Shown: positions 1 through 10,178 of the stretch, one piece after another
Layout of the letters: each line of letters opens with the position of its first letter
Position numbering within the stretch: position 1 is the stretch's first letter
Assembly: GCF_038397735.1 (NCBI RefSeq)
Contig: NZ_CP151635.1
Coordinates: 2,046,001-2,110,000, forward strand
From: Microbacterium sp. LWH13-1.2
GTDB taxonomy: Bacteria > Actinomycetota > Actinomycetes > Actinomycetales > Microbacteriaceae
Reading direction: 5' to 3'
DNA length: 64,000 nucleotides
Translations under genes and position numbers: made by a program
Notes under the pieces: generated by a model
Databases searched by the model: none
What the model was told of the DNA's origin: nothing
What the model saw: the letters and a program-made list of their open reading frames with translations, nothing else

Positions 1-948
1 ATCAAGGACCTCGCTCCCCGTGACATCGTCGCGCGCTGCATGGTCCAGGAGGTCGCGGAGGGTCGCGGCGCAGGCCCCCACAAGGATTACGTGCTGCTGG
101 ACTGCACGCACCTGGGCGCCGAGGTCCTCGAGACCAAGCTGCCCGACATCACCGAGTTCGCCCGCACCTACCTGGGCGTCGACCCGGTCGTCGAGCCCGT
201 GCCGGTCATGCCCACCGCGCACTACGCCATGGGCGGCATCCCGACCAACAACAACGGCGAGGTCCTCGCCGACAACGACACCGTCGTCCCCGGCCTGTAC
301 GCCGCGGGCGAGTGCGCCTGCGTCTCGGTGCACGGCGCCAACCGCCTCGGCACCAACTCGCTGCTCGACATCAACGTGTTCGGCAAGCGCTCGGGTCGCA
401 ACGCGGTCGAGTACGTCAAGACCGCCGAGTTCGTGCCGCTCCCGGAGAACCCGGCCGCCTTCGTGTCCGACATGCTCGAGGGTCTGCGCAACAACCAGGG
501 CACCGAGCGCATCGCGGTGCTCCGCAAGGCGCTGCAGGACGAGATGGACAAGGGCGCGCAGGTGTTCCGCACGCACGACTCCCTCCAGCACGTGCTCGGC
601 GTCATCGCCGAGCTGCGCGAGCGCTACAAGAACGTGCATGTAGACGACAAGGGCAAGCGGTTCAACACCGACCTGCTCGAGGCCGTCGAGCTGGGCTTCC
701 TCCTCGACATCGCCGAGGTCGTCGTCTACGCCGCGCAGAACCGCGAGGAGAGCCGTGGCGGCCACATGCGCGACGACTTCCCGACGCGCGACGACGAGAA
801 GTACATGAAGCACACGATGGCCTACCTGACGGGCGATCCGCACTCCTCCACCCCGAGCGACCACATCAAGCTCGACTGGAAGCCCGTCGTCTTCACCAAG
901 AACGACCAGGGCGAATTGAACTACCCGCCGATGGAGAGGAAGTACTGA
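1..948 (+). CDS. sdhA: Succinate dehydrogenase flavoprotein subunit (3' part)
   Basis: C-terminal 315 residues of the FAD subunit of succinate dehydrogenase (complex II), which oxidises succinate to fumarate on the cytoplasmic face of the membrane and passes electrons to SdhB. The frame is open from base 1, so the N-terminal dinucleotide-binding part lies outside the window. Visible signatures are HYAMGGIPTNNNGEV from about residue 74 of this fragment, the glycine-rich GLYAAGECACVSVHGANRLG near residue 99, and NREESRGGHMRDDFP in the C-terminal domain. The stop codon is two bases before sdhB, so the two are co-transcribed; sdhC and sdhD are expected upstream. Identification is essentially certain; only the start is missing. 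Confidence 0.97.
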   Translation: MKDLAPRDIVARCMVQEVAEGRGAGPHKDYVLLDCTHLGAEVLETKLPDITEFARTYLGVDPVVEPVPVMPTAHYAMGGIPTNNNGEVLADNDTVVPGLYAAGECACVSVHGANRLGTNSLLDINVFGKRSGRNAVEYVKTAEFVPLPENPAAFVSDMLEGLRNNQGTERIAVLRKALQDEMDKGAQVFRTHDSLQHVLGVIAELRERYKNVHVDDKGKRFNTDLLEAVELGFLLDIAEVVVYAAQNREESRGGHMRDDFPTRDDEKYMKHTMAYLTGDPHSSTPSDHIKLDWKPVVFTKNDQGELNYPPMERKY

Positions 949-950
949 GC

Positions 951-1718
951 ATGTCCAACGCCATCGCTGAAGCTCCCGCTGACACGACCGAAGAGACCGG
1001 TATCCAGTCCTTCATCGTCACGTTCAACATCCGCCGGTTCGACCCCGAGGTCGACGCCGAGCCGCACTGGGTCGACTACGACGTGGAGCTCTACTCGACC
1101 GACCGCGTGCTCGACGCGCTGCACAAGATCAAGTGGGAGGTCGACGGCTCGCTCACGTTCCGCCGCTCCTGCGCCCACGGCATCTGCGGCTCCGACGCCA
1201 TGCGCATCAACGGACGCAACCGCCTCGCCTGCAAGACGCTGATCAAGGACCTCGACATCTCGAAGCCGATCTACGTCGAGGCGATCAAGGGTCTGCCCCT
1301 CGAGAAGGACCTCGTCGTCGACATGGAACCGTTCTTCGCCTCCTACCGCGAAGTGCAGCCCTTCCTCGTCGCCAACTCGGTGCCCGAGAAGGGCAAGGAG
1401 CGCGTGCAGACGATCGCCGATCGCGAGATCTTCGACGACACGACCAAGTGCATCCTGTGCGCCGCGTGCACGTCGTCGTGCCCCGTCTTCTGGACCGACG
1501 GCCAGTACTTCGGCCCGGCCGCGATCGTGAACGCGCACCGCTTCATCTTCGACTCGCGTGACGACAACGCCGCTGTACGCCTCGACATCCTCAACGACAA
1601 GGAGGGAGTGTGGCGCTGCCGCACGACCTTCAACTGCTCCGAGGCGTGCCCCCGTGGCATCGAGGTCACCAAGGCCATCGCCGAGGTCAAGCAGGCCGTG
1701 CTGCGCGGGCGTCCCTGA
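951..1718 (+). CDS. sdhB: Succinate dehydrogenase iron-sulfur subunit
   Basis: 255-residue iron-sulfur subunit of complex II; it relays electrons from SdhA to quinone at the membrane. The N-terminal ferredoxin-like half carries SCAHGICGSDAM and a later Cys in NRLACKTL (2Fe-2S). The C-terminal half carries CILCAACTSSCPVFW and CRTTFNCSEACPRGI, the ligands for the 4Fe-4S and 3Fe-4S clusters. Length is normal. The ATG start is supported by GAGAGGAAG eight bases upstream, inside the end of sdhA, so translation is probably coupled. A strong hairpin terminator follows the stop, making this the last gene of the sdh operon. Confidence 0.97.
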   Translation: MSNAIAEAPADTTEETGIQSFIVTFNIRRFDPEVDAEPHWVDYDVELYSTDRVLDALHKIKWEVDGSLTFRRSCAHGICGSDAMRINGRNRLACKTLIKDLDISKPIYVEAIKGLPLEKDLVVDMEPFFASYREVQPFLVANSVPEKGKERVQTIADREIFDDTTKCILCAACTSSCPVFWTDGQYFGPAAIVNAHRFIFDSRDDNAAVRLDILNDKEGVWRCRTTFNCSEACPRGIEVTKAIAEVKQAVLRGRP

Positions 1719-1737
1719 CCTCCGCGCACTGACGACG

Positions 1738-1769
1738 ACGGGCGGGCTCCTTCACGGGAGCCCGCCCGT
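1738..1769 (+). terminator. Terminator of the sdh operon
   Basis: Perfect 13-bp inverted repeat (left arm ACGGGCGGGCTCC at 1738-1750, right arm 1757-1769) with a 6-nt loop, 20 nt after the sdhB stop. The downstream tail is only modestly T-rich, as is usual in high-G+C actinobacteria. Confidence 0.75.
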
Positions 1770-1783
1770 TCTCGTCAGGTGGA

Positions 1784-1789
1784 TAGGGT
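1784..1789 (+). promoter_or_regulatory. -10 box of a leaderless promoter (yihY-like gene)
   Basis: TAGGGT ends 6 nt before the GTG start at 1796, so transcription would begin at or within a base or two of the start codon. No Shine-Dalgarno precedes the GTG. The same spacing recurs at many genes in the window. Confidence 0.5.
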
Positions 1790-1795
1790 GAGGAT

Positions 1796-3001
1796 GTGTC
1801 TGATCCCGCTGGTGCTGAGAGCGAGCCCCGCCGCCTCGACGCGGCCGTCGAACGGGCCACCGCGCTGACGCAGCGCACACTCGGGCTGTTCCCCGTGCGG
1901 GTCTGGCGGCATTTCTTGCAGCACAACGGCTTCCTGCTCGCTGCGGGTGTGAGCTATCAGGCCCTCTTCGCGATCTTCGCGGCGATCTATCTCGCCTTCG
2001 CGATCGCGGGCCTCTGGCTCGGCGGCAGCAGCGAAGCGGTCGACGGCATGATCGACATCATCAACAGCTACATCCCGAATCTGATCCAGGACGAGGGCGG
2101 GGTGTTCACCCCGCAGCAGGTGCAGGAGATCGCGGTCAGCACGACCGGGCTCCTGAGCATCACCGGTCTGATCGCGCTCGGAACAGTGATCTGGACGGCC
2201 ATCGGCTGGGTCACGTTCTCGCGCCGCGCGACGCGTGACATCTTCGGCCTGCCGCCCGACCGTCGCAGCTACGTCATCCTGAAGGCGCGGGACCTGCTGG
2301 CCGCGCTGATCTTCGGGGCCTCACTTCTCGCGGGCTCGCTGCTCAGCTCCGCCAGCGCGGTCGCACTGAGCTGGATCCTCAGCCTCCTCGGCTGGGGTGC
2401 GGCCCTCGACGGCCTGACCAGCATCCGCATCGGGACCGTGCTGGTGTCGTTCGCGCTGCTGTCGGGCGCACTCGCGGCGATGGTCCGCTTCCTCACAGGC
2501 ACGTCTCTGCACTGGGGCACGATCTGGCCCGGCGCCCTCCTCGGGGGCGGGGCGATGACGATCCTCCAGTTCGGCGCGGGGTTCCTGCTGAGCTACACCC
2601 CGTCGAATCCGCTGCTCGCCACATTCGCGATCTTCATCGGCCTTCTGCTGTGGTTCCGGGTCAACGGCGTGGTGATGCTGGTGGCGTCGTCGTGGATCGC
2701 GGTCAGCGCGCAGGACAGGGACCTCCCGCTGCTGTCCCAGACCGAGGCGGAGCGACGGCTGGCGGAGTATCAGACGCTGCTGGAGGCAGCACGGATCCGG
2801 GTGCGCGAGGCGCAGGCCGATCGCGACGAGGCACCCTGGTACCGCTCGTGGCAGAGCGAACGCGCCCTGCGTGCGGCCGAAAGGGAACTCGAGTCCCTCA
2901 AGGCCTCCGCTCCCCCTCCCGTCGACGAGAGCGCCCCCTTCGCCCAGCGTCTCCTCGCGGAGCTGCAGCGTCCGTCCAAGGATGTCGGCGGCCCTCGTTA
3001 G
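1796..3001 (+). CDS. YihY/virulence factor BrkB family membrane protein
   Basis: 401-residue polytopic membrane protein of the YihY (BrkB) family, whose biochemical role is not settled. After about 40 cytoplasmic residues come roughly six hydrophobic segments, including the family-typical N-terminal HNGFLLAAGVSYQALFAIF (about residues 42-60), a long middle region and LLLWFRVNGVVMLVASSW. The hydrophilic tail of about 100 residues (EAERRLAEYQ..., then a Pro-rich stretch) looks helical or coiled-coil and cytoplasmic. The start is GTG at 1796, chosen because it lies 6 nt after a TAGGGT -10 box. The last codon, TAG, is the first three bases of the xthA -10 box. Confidence 0.85.
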   Translation: MSDPAGAESEPRRLDAAVERATALTQRTLGLFPVRVWRHFLQHNGFLLAAGVSYQALFAIFAAIYLAFAIAGLWLGGSSEAVDGMIDIINSYIPNLIQDEGGVFTPQQVQEIAVSTTGLLSITGLIALGTVIWTAIGWVTFSRRATRDIFGLPPDRRSYVILKARDLLAALIFGASLLAGSLLSSASAVALSWILSLLGWGAALDGLTSIRIGTVLVSFALLSGALAAMVRFLTGTSLHWGTIWPGALLGGGAMTILQFGAGFLLSYTPSNPLLATFAIFIGLLLWFRVNGVVMLVASSWIAVSAQDRDLPLLSQTEAERRLAEYQTLLEAARIRVREAQADRDEAPWYRSWQSERALRAAERELESLKASAPPPVDESAPFAQRLLAELQRPSKDVGGPR

Positions 3002-3004
3002 GCT
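2999..3004 (+). promoter_or_regulatory. -10 box of xthA, overlapping the upstream stop codon
   Basis: TAGGCT lies 7 nt before the xthA ATG at 3012. Its first three bases are the TAG stop of the YihY-family gene. There is no Shine-Dalgarno, so a leaderless transcript is inferred. Confidence 0.5.
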
Positions 3005-3011
3005 GGTGAGC

Positions 3012-5287
<2,276 letters not shown>

Positions 5288-5299
5288 CACGACCGGCCA

Positions 5300-5305
5300 T
5301 AGGAT
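5300..5305 (+). promoter_or_regulatory. -10 box, leaderless geometry
   Basis: TAGGAT followed by six bases and the GTG start at 5312. The box begins only 13 nt after the trpS stop codon, so the downstream gene can have its own leaderless transcript. Confidence 0.5.
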
Positions 5306-5311
5306 GGGGGC

Positions 5312-6088
5312 GTGACTGATCCGCAGCTGCCCCCGTCCGGTGCCGTTCCTCCCGTGCCACCGGCACCCCAGCCCGCTGCGCCCCAGCCCGCTGACCAGCA
5401 GCCACCTGTCGCGCCTCCCGCATACGCTCCTGCGCCGCCCGCTCCTCCGGCTCCGCCCGCCTATCAGGCGGCTCCGCCGGCGTACCAGCCCGCACCCCCG
5501 GCGGCCCCGTACGCGCAGCCCGAGCCCGCTTTCCCGGCCCCGCCCGCACCGGCGTATCCCGCACCGGCGGGGAGCCCGATGTACCCCGCTTCAGCTCCCG
5601 CAGCCCAGCCCGGCGTTCCCCCCTACCAGGCCGCCCCTCCCGGCGCATATCAGGTGCCCGTCGGAGGTTATGCGGCCCCAGAGGGTGCGTACCAGGCGCC
5701 GTCGATGGAGCCGAAGAAGTCCGGCCTCCTCGGCCTTCTCGCATTGATCTTCGCGATCGTCGCCGCTGTCGTCACTCCGATCGTCGCCGGAATCGCGGGG
5801 TTCGAGATCGGACGCCGGATCCCCGGCGGACTCGATACGACGGATCCCGACTTCCTCTCGATCCTCTCCCCCGCACGCGATCAGGTGCTGTGGGCCGAGC
5901 TCTCGTTCTGGACGGGCACCATCCTCGGCATCGCCGCGATCGTGATCGGCATCCTCGCCATCCGCAAGAAGCAGGCGCGGGGCGCCGGCATCGGCGCGCT
6001 GGTCGTCGCCGTGCTCGGACCCATCATCTTCTGGGTCGTGCTCTTCGTCGCCGTCTCCACCGGCACCGCGGCGGGCTTCCTCCCCTGA
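5312..6088 (+). CDS. Pro/Ala-rich membrane protein with DUF4190-like C-terminus
   Basis: 258-residue protein in two parts. Residues 1 to about 130 are a low-complexity Pro/Ala/Tyr/Gln tract built on PPAYQ and PAPP-like units, presumably disordered and cytoplasmic. The rest contains three hydrophobic segments: GLLGLLALIFAIVAAVVTPI, TGTILGIAAIVIGILAI and GIGALVVAVLGPIIFWVVLF. The topology and the short basic RKKQARGAG loop between the last two resemble DUF4190-type actinobacterial membrane proteins; a precise function is unknown. The GTG start is placed by the TAGGAT box 6 nt upstream. It is convergent with pth. Confidence 0.8.
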   Translation: MTDPQLPPSGAVPPVPPAPQPAAPQPADQQPPVAPPAYAPAPPAPPAPPAYQAAPPAYQPAPPAAPYAQPEPAFPAPPAPAYPAPAGSPMYPASAPAAQPGVPPYQAAPPGAYQVPVGGYAAPEGAYQAPSMEPKKSGLLGLLALIFAIVAAVVTPIVAGIAGFEIGRRIPGGLDTTDPDFLSILSPARDQVLWAELSFWTGTILGIAAIVIGILAIRKKQARGAGIGALVVAVLGPIIFWVVLFVAVSTGTAAGFLP

Positions 6089-6124
6089 GATGTCGCGATC
6101 AGGTCGGCGTGCATCGACCGGCTG

Positions 6125-6706
6125 TCAGCGTGGAGCGTGATGCTTCTGCTGCGCGGCCAGCAGCCCCTCAGCGACGAGGAGCTCGACGGCGTCAGCCCCG
6201 TCGGACACGAGGATAGGCAGGTTCGCGCGTTCATCCTTGCCGAACGGTGAGAGCACCCAGTCCGCGGGATCCTGTCGACCCACCGGTCGACCGATGCCGA
6301 CGCGCACCCGGGGGAACTCCGGGGTGGTGATGGCGCGAGCGATATCGCGCACCCCATTGTGCCCACCGTGGCCGCCGCCGATCTTGAGCTTGACGGTGTC
6401 GAAGGGGATGTCGAGTTCGTCGTGGACGACGATGATCTGCTCGGCCGGCACGGAGTAGAACCGCGCCAGAGCGGCGACCGGCGTGCCCGAGACGTTCATG
6501 AAGGTGTTGGGCTTGGCCAGCACGAGCTTGTCGCCACCGGGGCGCAGCCAGGTCTCGACGACACGCGCGCCGCCCTTGTGCTCACGGAAGCTCTCGCCCC
6601 GTCGCGCAGCCAGCTCATCGACCACCATCTGGCCGATGTTGTGCCTCGTCGCCTCATATCGCGGGCCGGGGTTGCCGAGCCCCACCACGAGCCAGGTGGA
6701 TGCCAT
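6125..6706 (-). CDS. pth: Peptidyl-tRNA hydrolase
   Basis: 193-residue peptidyl-tRNA hydrolase, which releases and recycles tRNA from prematurely dissociated peptidyl-tRNAs. Catalytic elements are all present: VVGLGNPGPRYEATRHNIG (Asn10 and His22-type residues), KPNTFMNVSG, the general-base Asp in VVHDELDIPF, and GGGHGGHNGVRDI. The ATG at 6706 is preceded by GAGAGGACGAGGA. It lies downstream of rplY in the same direction, the usual actinobacterial order, but a strong hairpin separates the two genes, so pth may have reduced read-through or its own promoter. Confidence 0.96.
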   Translation of the reverse strand: MASTWLVVGLGNPGPRYEATRHNIGQMVVDELAARRGESFREHKGGARVVETWLRPGGDKLVLAKPNTFMNVSGTPVAALARFYSVPAEQIIVVHDELDIPFDTVKLKIGGGHGGHNGVRDIARAITTPEFPRVRVGIGRPVGRQDPADWVLSPFGKDERANLPILVSDGADAVELLVAEGLLAAQQKHHAPR

Positions 6707-6757
6707 GTCCTCGTCCTCTCGGATGCGGGCGCCGTGCGGTTCCCGGGTCAGAATACG

Positions 6758-6792
6758 ACAGAGGGGGCGCGATCTGCTCGCGCCCCCTCTGT
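6758..6792 (-). terminator. Hairpin between rplY and pth
   Basis: Perfect 15-bp inverted repeat (arms 6758-6772 and 6778-6792, core CAGAGGGGGCGCGA) with a 5-nt loop, 35 nt beyond the rplY stop. It is the likely rplY terminator and would limit read-through into pth. Confidence 0.7.
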
Positions 6793-6826
6793 GATGCAGT
6801 CAGCGGTGAAGCTGCGCCTGCGGAGA

Positions 6827-7435
6827 TCACTCCGCGGCGGGCGCCTCCTCGGCGGCAGCCTCGTCGGCTCCGGCCTCGTCCTCTTCGAGCGACTCCTCCG
6901 CCGGGATCGAGATCGCGACGACCAGGACCTCGGGGTCGGTCAGCAGCGTCGAGCCCTTGGGGAGCTTGACGTCGGCGGCGGTGATGTGAGCACCGTCTTC
7001 GAGACCGTCGACAGAGACCTCGACGTTCTGCGGGAGGTGCGTGGCCTCGGCCTCGATCGACAGGGTGTTCGCGTCCTGGTTGACGATCGTGCCGGGAGCC
7101 GACTCGCCGGTCACGATGACGGGAAGGTCGATCGCGACCTTCTCGCCCTTCTTCACGACGAGCAGGTCGATGTGCTCGATGATCTGGTGCACGGGGTCCT
7201 TCTGGACGTCCTTGACCAGGGCGAGCTGAGGCGTGCCCTCGATGTCGAGCTCGAGCAGCGCGTTGGCGCGGCGGATGATGAGCGAGACCTGGTGGCCCGG
7301 CAGCGCGACGTGCACGGGGTCGGTGCCGTGACCGTAGATGACGGCGGGGATCTTGCCTGCGGCGCGCAGACGACGGGCGAAGCCCTTGCCGAAGCTCTCG
7401 CGGAGCTCGGCCTTGACCTTGGTGTCTTCAGACAT
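6827..7435 (-). CDS. rplY: 50S ribosomal protein L25/general stress protein Ctc
   Basis: 202-residue L25 of the long Ctc (TL5-like) type, which binds 5S rRNA on the large subunit. The N-terminal 5S-binding domain begins MSEDTKVKAELRESFGKGFA and contains the conserved GKIPAVIYGHG. The C-terminal beta-rich TL5 domain runs from about residue 95 to 180. The protein ends in an acidic Ala/Glu tail (EEDEAGADEAAAEEAPAAE), common in actinobacterial homologues. The ATG at 7435 has a good GAAGGAGA ribosome site. It heads the rplY-pth pair. Confidence 0.95.
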   Translation of the reverse strand: MSEDTKVKAELRESFGKGFARRLRAAGKIPAVIYGHGTDPVHVALPGHQVSLIIRRANALLELDIEGTPQLALVKDVQKDPVHQIIEHIDLLVVKKGEKVAIDLPVIVTGESAPGTIVNQDANTLSIEAEATHLPQNVEVSVDGLEDGAHITAADVKLPKGSTLLTDPEVLVVAISIPAEESLEEDEAGADEAAAEEAPAAE

Positions 7436-7610
7436 GGGGTTCTCCTTCGGGGCACGCAGCGACAGCTACGCGGTGGTCTTGGAATTGTTCTCGAACGCAG
7501 ACACGTGAGGAAAGCCACCGGCTTGCTTCGCCGCGTCGATAACGGATGCCAGCGCACGCGCAGAAGCATCCCTCGCCGAGGTACTCCTCCGATGGTACCA
7601 AACGAGCCGG

Positions 7611-7616
7611 TAGGCT
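7611..7616 (+). promoter_or_regulatory. Probable -10 box for the 41-residue gene
   Basis: TAGGCT lies 41 nt upstream of the ATG at 7658, leaving a short leader that contains a CGGAG ribosome site at 7645-7649. Confidence 0.35.
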
Positions 7617-7657
7617 GAGGACACCGATCCCTCTCTGCAGAACACGGAGTTCTTCTC

Positions 7658-7783
7658 ATGCTCGACGGCGTCTTCTTCTCCCACGCGATCGCCTGGCTCA
7701 TCGGCGCCATGACCGTGTGCGCTGCCGGCTTCACGTTCGCCGCGCTCTTCTCTCTCGGCCGCTCGGGCTACCGCAAGGACTGA
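7658..7783 (+). CDS. 41-residue single-span membrane protein
   Basis: A 41-codon frame (MLDGVFFSHAIAWLIGAMTV and onward, ending RSGYRKD) bounded by ATG at 7658 and TGA at 7781. It is almost wholly one hydrophobic helix of about 28 residues with a positively charged C-terminus (GRSGYRKD), so it would insert with the tail inside the cell. A CGGAG ribosome site lies 8 nt upstream and a TAGGCT -10-like box is present. It occupies the rplY-gnd intergenic space. I do not recognise a family; a real small protein is supported by composition plus expression signals, not by homology. Confidence 0.5.
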   Translation: MLDGVFFSHAIAWLIGAMTVCAAGFTFAALFSLGRSGYRKD

Positions 7784-7863
7784 TCTCCCCCACTCGGACG
7801 GTCACCGCGCGCTCGCGAGAGACGCATTCCGGCGACACACGGGAGAAGCACCCCTGACGTCGC

Positions 7864-7869
7864 GATAAT
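7864..7869 (+). promoter_or_regulatory. -10 box of gnd
   Basis: GATAAT, 38 nt before the GTG of gnd. This gene, unlike many neighbours, has a leader with a ribosome site (AGGAG at 7897-7901). No convincing -35 is visible. Confidence 0.45.
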
Positions 7870-7907
7870 CTGGATGCATCCCTTTCTTCTCGATCTAGGA
7901 GCCATCT

Positions 7908-9356
7908 GTGCCCGAAGCATCAGCGAACATCGGAGTCGTCGGACTCGCCGTCATGGGGTCGAACCTCGCCCGCAACCTCGCCAGCCGCGAGGGCAACACG
8001 GTGTCGATCTTCAACCGCAGCTACGAGAAGACCGAGACCCTCGTCTCCGAGCACCCTGAGGCCGGCTTCGTCGCCGCCAAGACGTACCAGGAGTTCGCAG
8101 ACTCGCTGCAGAAGCCGCGCACCGCGATCATCATGGTCAAGGCCGGCGGCCCGACCGACGCCGTGATCGACTCACTCGTCGAGGTCTTCGAGCCGGGCGA
8201 CATCATCGTCGACGGCGGCAACGCCTACTTCCCCGACACCATCCGCCGCGAGAAGGCCGTTCGCGAGACCGGCATCAACTTCGTCGGCGCAGGCATCTCC
8301 GGTGGCGAAGAGGGCGCGCTCACCGGCCCGTCGATCATGCCCGGCGGCTCGGACGAGTCCTGGATCACCCTCGGCCCGATCCTCAAGTCGATCGCCGCCG
8401 TCGCCGAGGGCGAGCCGTGCGTGACGCACGTCGGCCACGACGGCGCCGGACACTTCGTCAAGATGGTGCACAACGGCATCGAGTACGCCGACATGCAGCT
8501 GATCGCCGAGGCCTACGACCTCATCCGCCGCGGCACCGGCAAGTCCCCCGCCGAGATCGCCGAGATCTTCGCCGAGTGGAACAAGGGCGAGCTCGAGTCC
8601 TACCTGATCGAGATCACCGCAGAGGTGCTCCGCCAGGTGGATGCCGAGACCGGCAAGCCCCTCGTCGACGTCATCCTCGACCAGGCCGGCGCCAAGGGCA
8701 CCGGCGCGTGGACCGTGCAGACGGCGCTGTCGCTCGGCGTCCCCGTCTCGGGCATCGCCGAGGCCACCTTCGCCCGCTCTCTGTCGTCGCACCCCGAGCA
8801 GCGCGAGGTCGCGGGTTCGCTCCCCGGCCCCGACGAGGAGTTCGTCGTCGCCGACCAGGCCGCCTTCATCGAGGACGTCCGTCTCGCGCTGTACGCGTCG
8901 AAGATCGTCGCCTACTCGCAGGGCTTCGACGAGATCCGCGCGGGCGCAGCCGAGTACGGCTGGAACATCGACCTCGGCGCGATCAGCAAGATCTGGCGCG
9001 GAGGCTGCATCATCCGCGCCCAGTTCCTCAACCGCATCGCCGACGCGTACGCGGCAGAGCCCGGCCTGCCCGTGCTGCTGACCGCTCCGTACTTCACCGA
9101 GGCGATCACGCGCGCTCAGGCGGCGTGGCGTCGCGTCGTCGTCGCGGCGGCACAGGCCGGCATCCCGGCTCCGGCGTTCTCGTCGTCGCTGTCGTACTAC
9201 GACGGCATCCGCGCCGACCGCCTGCCCGCCGCCCTCGTTCAGGGGCAGCGCGACTTCTTCGGCGCGCACACCTACAAGCGCATCGACAAGCCCGGCACGT
9301 TCCACACGCAGTGGTCGGGCGACCGCACCGAGATCGAAGCCGAGGACACTCACTGA
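7908..9356 (+). CDS. gnd: 6-phosphogluconate dehydrogenase (decarboxylating)
   Basis: 482-residue enzyme of the oxidative pentose phosphate pathway: 6-phosphogluconate + NADP+ to ribulose 5-phosphate + CO2 + NADPH. The N-terminal Rossmann domain has IGVVGLAVMGSNLARNLA and a following NRS, as in NADP-dependent forms. Active-site signatures are IVDGGNAYFPDT, GAGISGGEEGALTGPSIMPG and FVKMVHNGIEYADMQLI (catalytic Lys and Asn), and C-terminal GCIIRAQFLNRI. Length equals the long homodimeric family. Start GTG 7908 has AGGAG 6 nt upstream. A 19-bp terminator follows. Confidence 0.97.
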   Translation: MPEASANIGVVGLAVMGSNLARNLASREGNTVSIFNRSYEKTETLVSEHPEAGFVAAKTYQEFADSLQKPRTAIIMVKAGGPTDAVIDSLVEVFEPGDIIVDGGNAYFPDTIRREKAVRETGINFVGAGISGGEEGALTGPSIMPGGSDESWITLGPILKSIAAVAEGEPCVTHVGHDGAGHFVKMVHNGIEYADMQLIAEAYDLIRRGTGKSPAEIAEIFAEWNKGELESYLIEITAEVLRQVDAETGKPLVDVILDQAGAKGTGAWTVQTALSLGVPVSGIAEATFARSLSSHPEQREVAGSLPGPDEEFVVADQAAFIEDVRLALYASKIVAYSQGFDEIRAGAAEYGWNIDLGAISKIWRGGCIIRAQFLNRIADAYAAEPGLPVLLTAPYFTEAITRAQAAWRRVVVAAAQAGIPAPAFSSSLSYYDGIRADRLPAALVQGQRDFFGAHTYKRIDKPGTFHTQWSGDRTEIEAEDTH

Positions 9357-9368
9357 GCGCGTCTCGCA

Positions 9369-9410
9369 CATGACGAAGGCCCCGGCGATTCCGCCGGGGC
9401 CTTCGTCATG
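9369..9410. terminator. Bidirectional terminator between gnd and the ABC exporter
   Basis: Perfect 19-bp inverted repeat (arms 9369-9387 and 9392-9410, core GACGAAGGCCCCGGCG) with a 4-nt loop. It sits between two convergent stop codons and can serve both. Confidence 0.8.
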
Positions 9411-9412
9411 TC

Positions 9413-10138
9413 TCATCGGGTGATGTCCTGCACCGTCCCCTTCGCGAGCCGCAGGCGCCTGGTGGCCCTGCGGGCGACCGCCGAGTCGTGTGTGACCACG
9501 ATCATGGTGATCCCCTCCGCGCACAGCCCCTCGAGCAGCGCGAGGATCTCATCGCGCATGCTCTCGTCGAGATTGCCCGTGGGTTCGTCCGCGAGCAGCA
9601 CGCGGGGCCGCTTCACGATCGCACGCGCGATCGCCACGCGCTGCTGCTGACCGCCCGACAGCTCGGTGGGCAGGTGGTCGCCGCGGTCGGCGAGCCCCAC
9701 ATGAGCGAGAGCTTCGGCGACCCGAGTCGCGCGCTCGGTGCGGCTCAGCTCGGTCGGCTCGAGAGCCATGTTCACGTTCTCCGCCGCCGTCAGCGTGGGA
9801 ATCAGGTTGAATCCCTGGAAGACGAAGCCGATCTCCTCGGCGCGGATGCGACTGAGCTCGCGCGCGGATGCCGAGGCCAGCTCGATGTCACCGAGCTTCA
9901 GAGAACCGGACGACGGCTTGTCGAGCGCACCGAGCATCTGCAGCAGAGTCGACTTGCCCCCTCCGGTCGGGCCCTGGATCGTGACGAACTCACCGGGGTG
10001 GATGGTGAGGTCGACGCCCGTCAGGGCCTTCACCGTGCGCCCCTTCTGCGTGTAGGTGCGTGTGACATCCTGCGCGCGGTACAGCGGTGCCGTGGCATCC
10101 GTGCCGTTCGCGGCCGGAGCGATATCTGCGATGGTCAT
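9413..10138 (-). CDS. MacB/LolD-type ABC transporter ATP-binding protein
   Basis: 241-residue ATPase of the MacB/LolD family that powers a FtsX-fold permease. It has Walker A GPTGGGKSTLLQ (about residue 56), Q-loop region VFQGFNLIPTLTA, signature LSGGQQQRVAIARA, Walker B VLLADEPTGNLD and the switch His in VVTHDSAVA. The start ATG at 10138 is chosen because AAGGAGA lies 8 nt upstream. A longer frame extending to 10258 would overlap the upstream permease gene. It is the second gene of a two-gene operon, 40 nt after the permease. Confidence 0.92.
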   Translation of the reverse strand: MTIADIAPAANGTDATAPLYRAQDVTRTYTQKGRTVKALTGVDLTIHPGEFVTIQGPTGGGKSTLLQMLGALDKPSSGSLKLGDIELASASARELSRIRAEEIGFVFQGFNLIPTLTAAENVNMALEPTELSRTERATRVAEALAHVGLADRGDHLPTELSGGQQQRVAIARAIVKRPRVLLADEPTGNLDESMRDEILALLEGLCAEGITMIVVTHDSAVARRATRRLRLAKGTVQDITR

Positions 10139-10178
10139 GTCCGTGTCTCCTTGTCTGTGACGTGTGTTCGCGAGTCCG

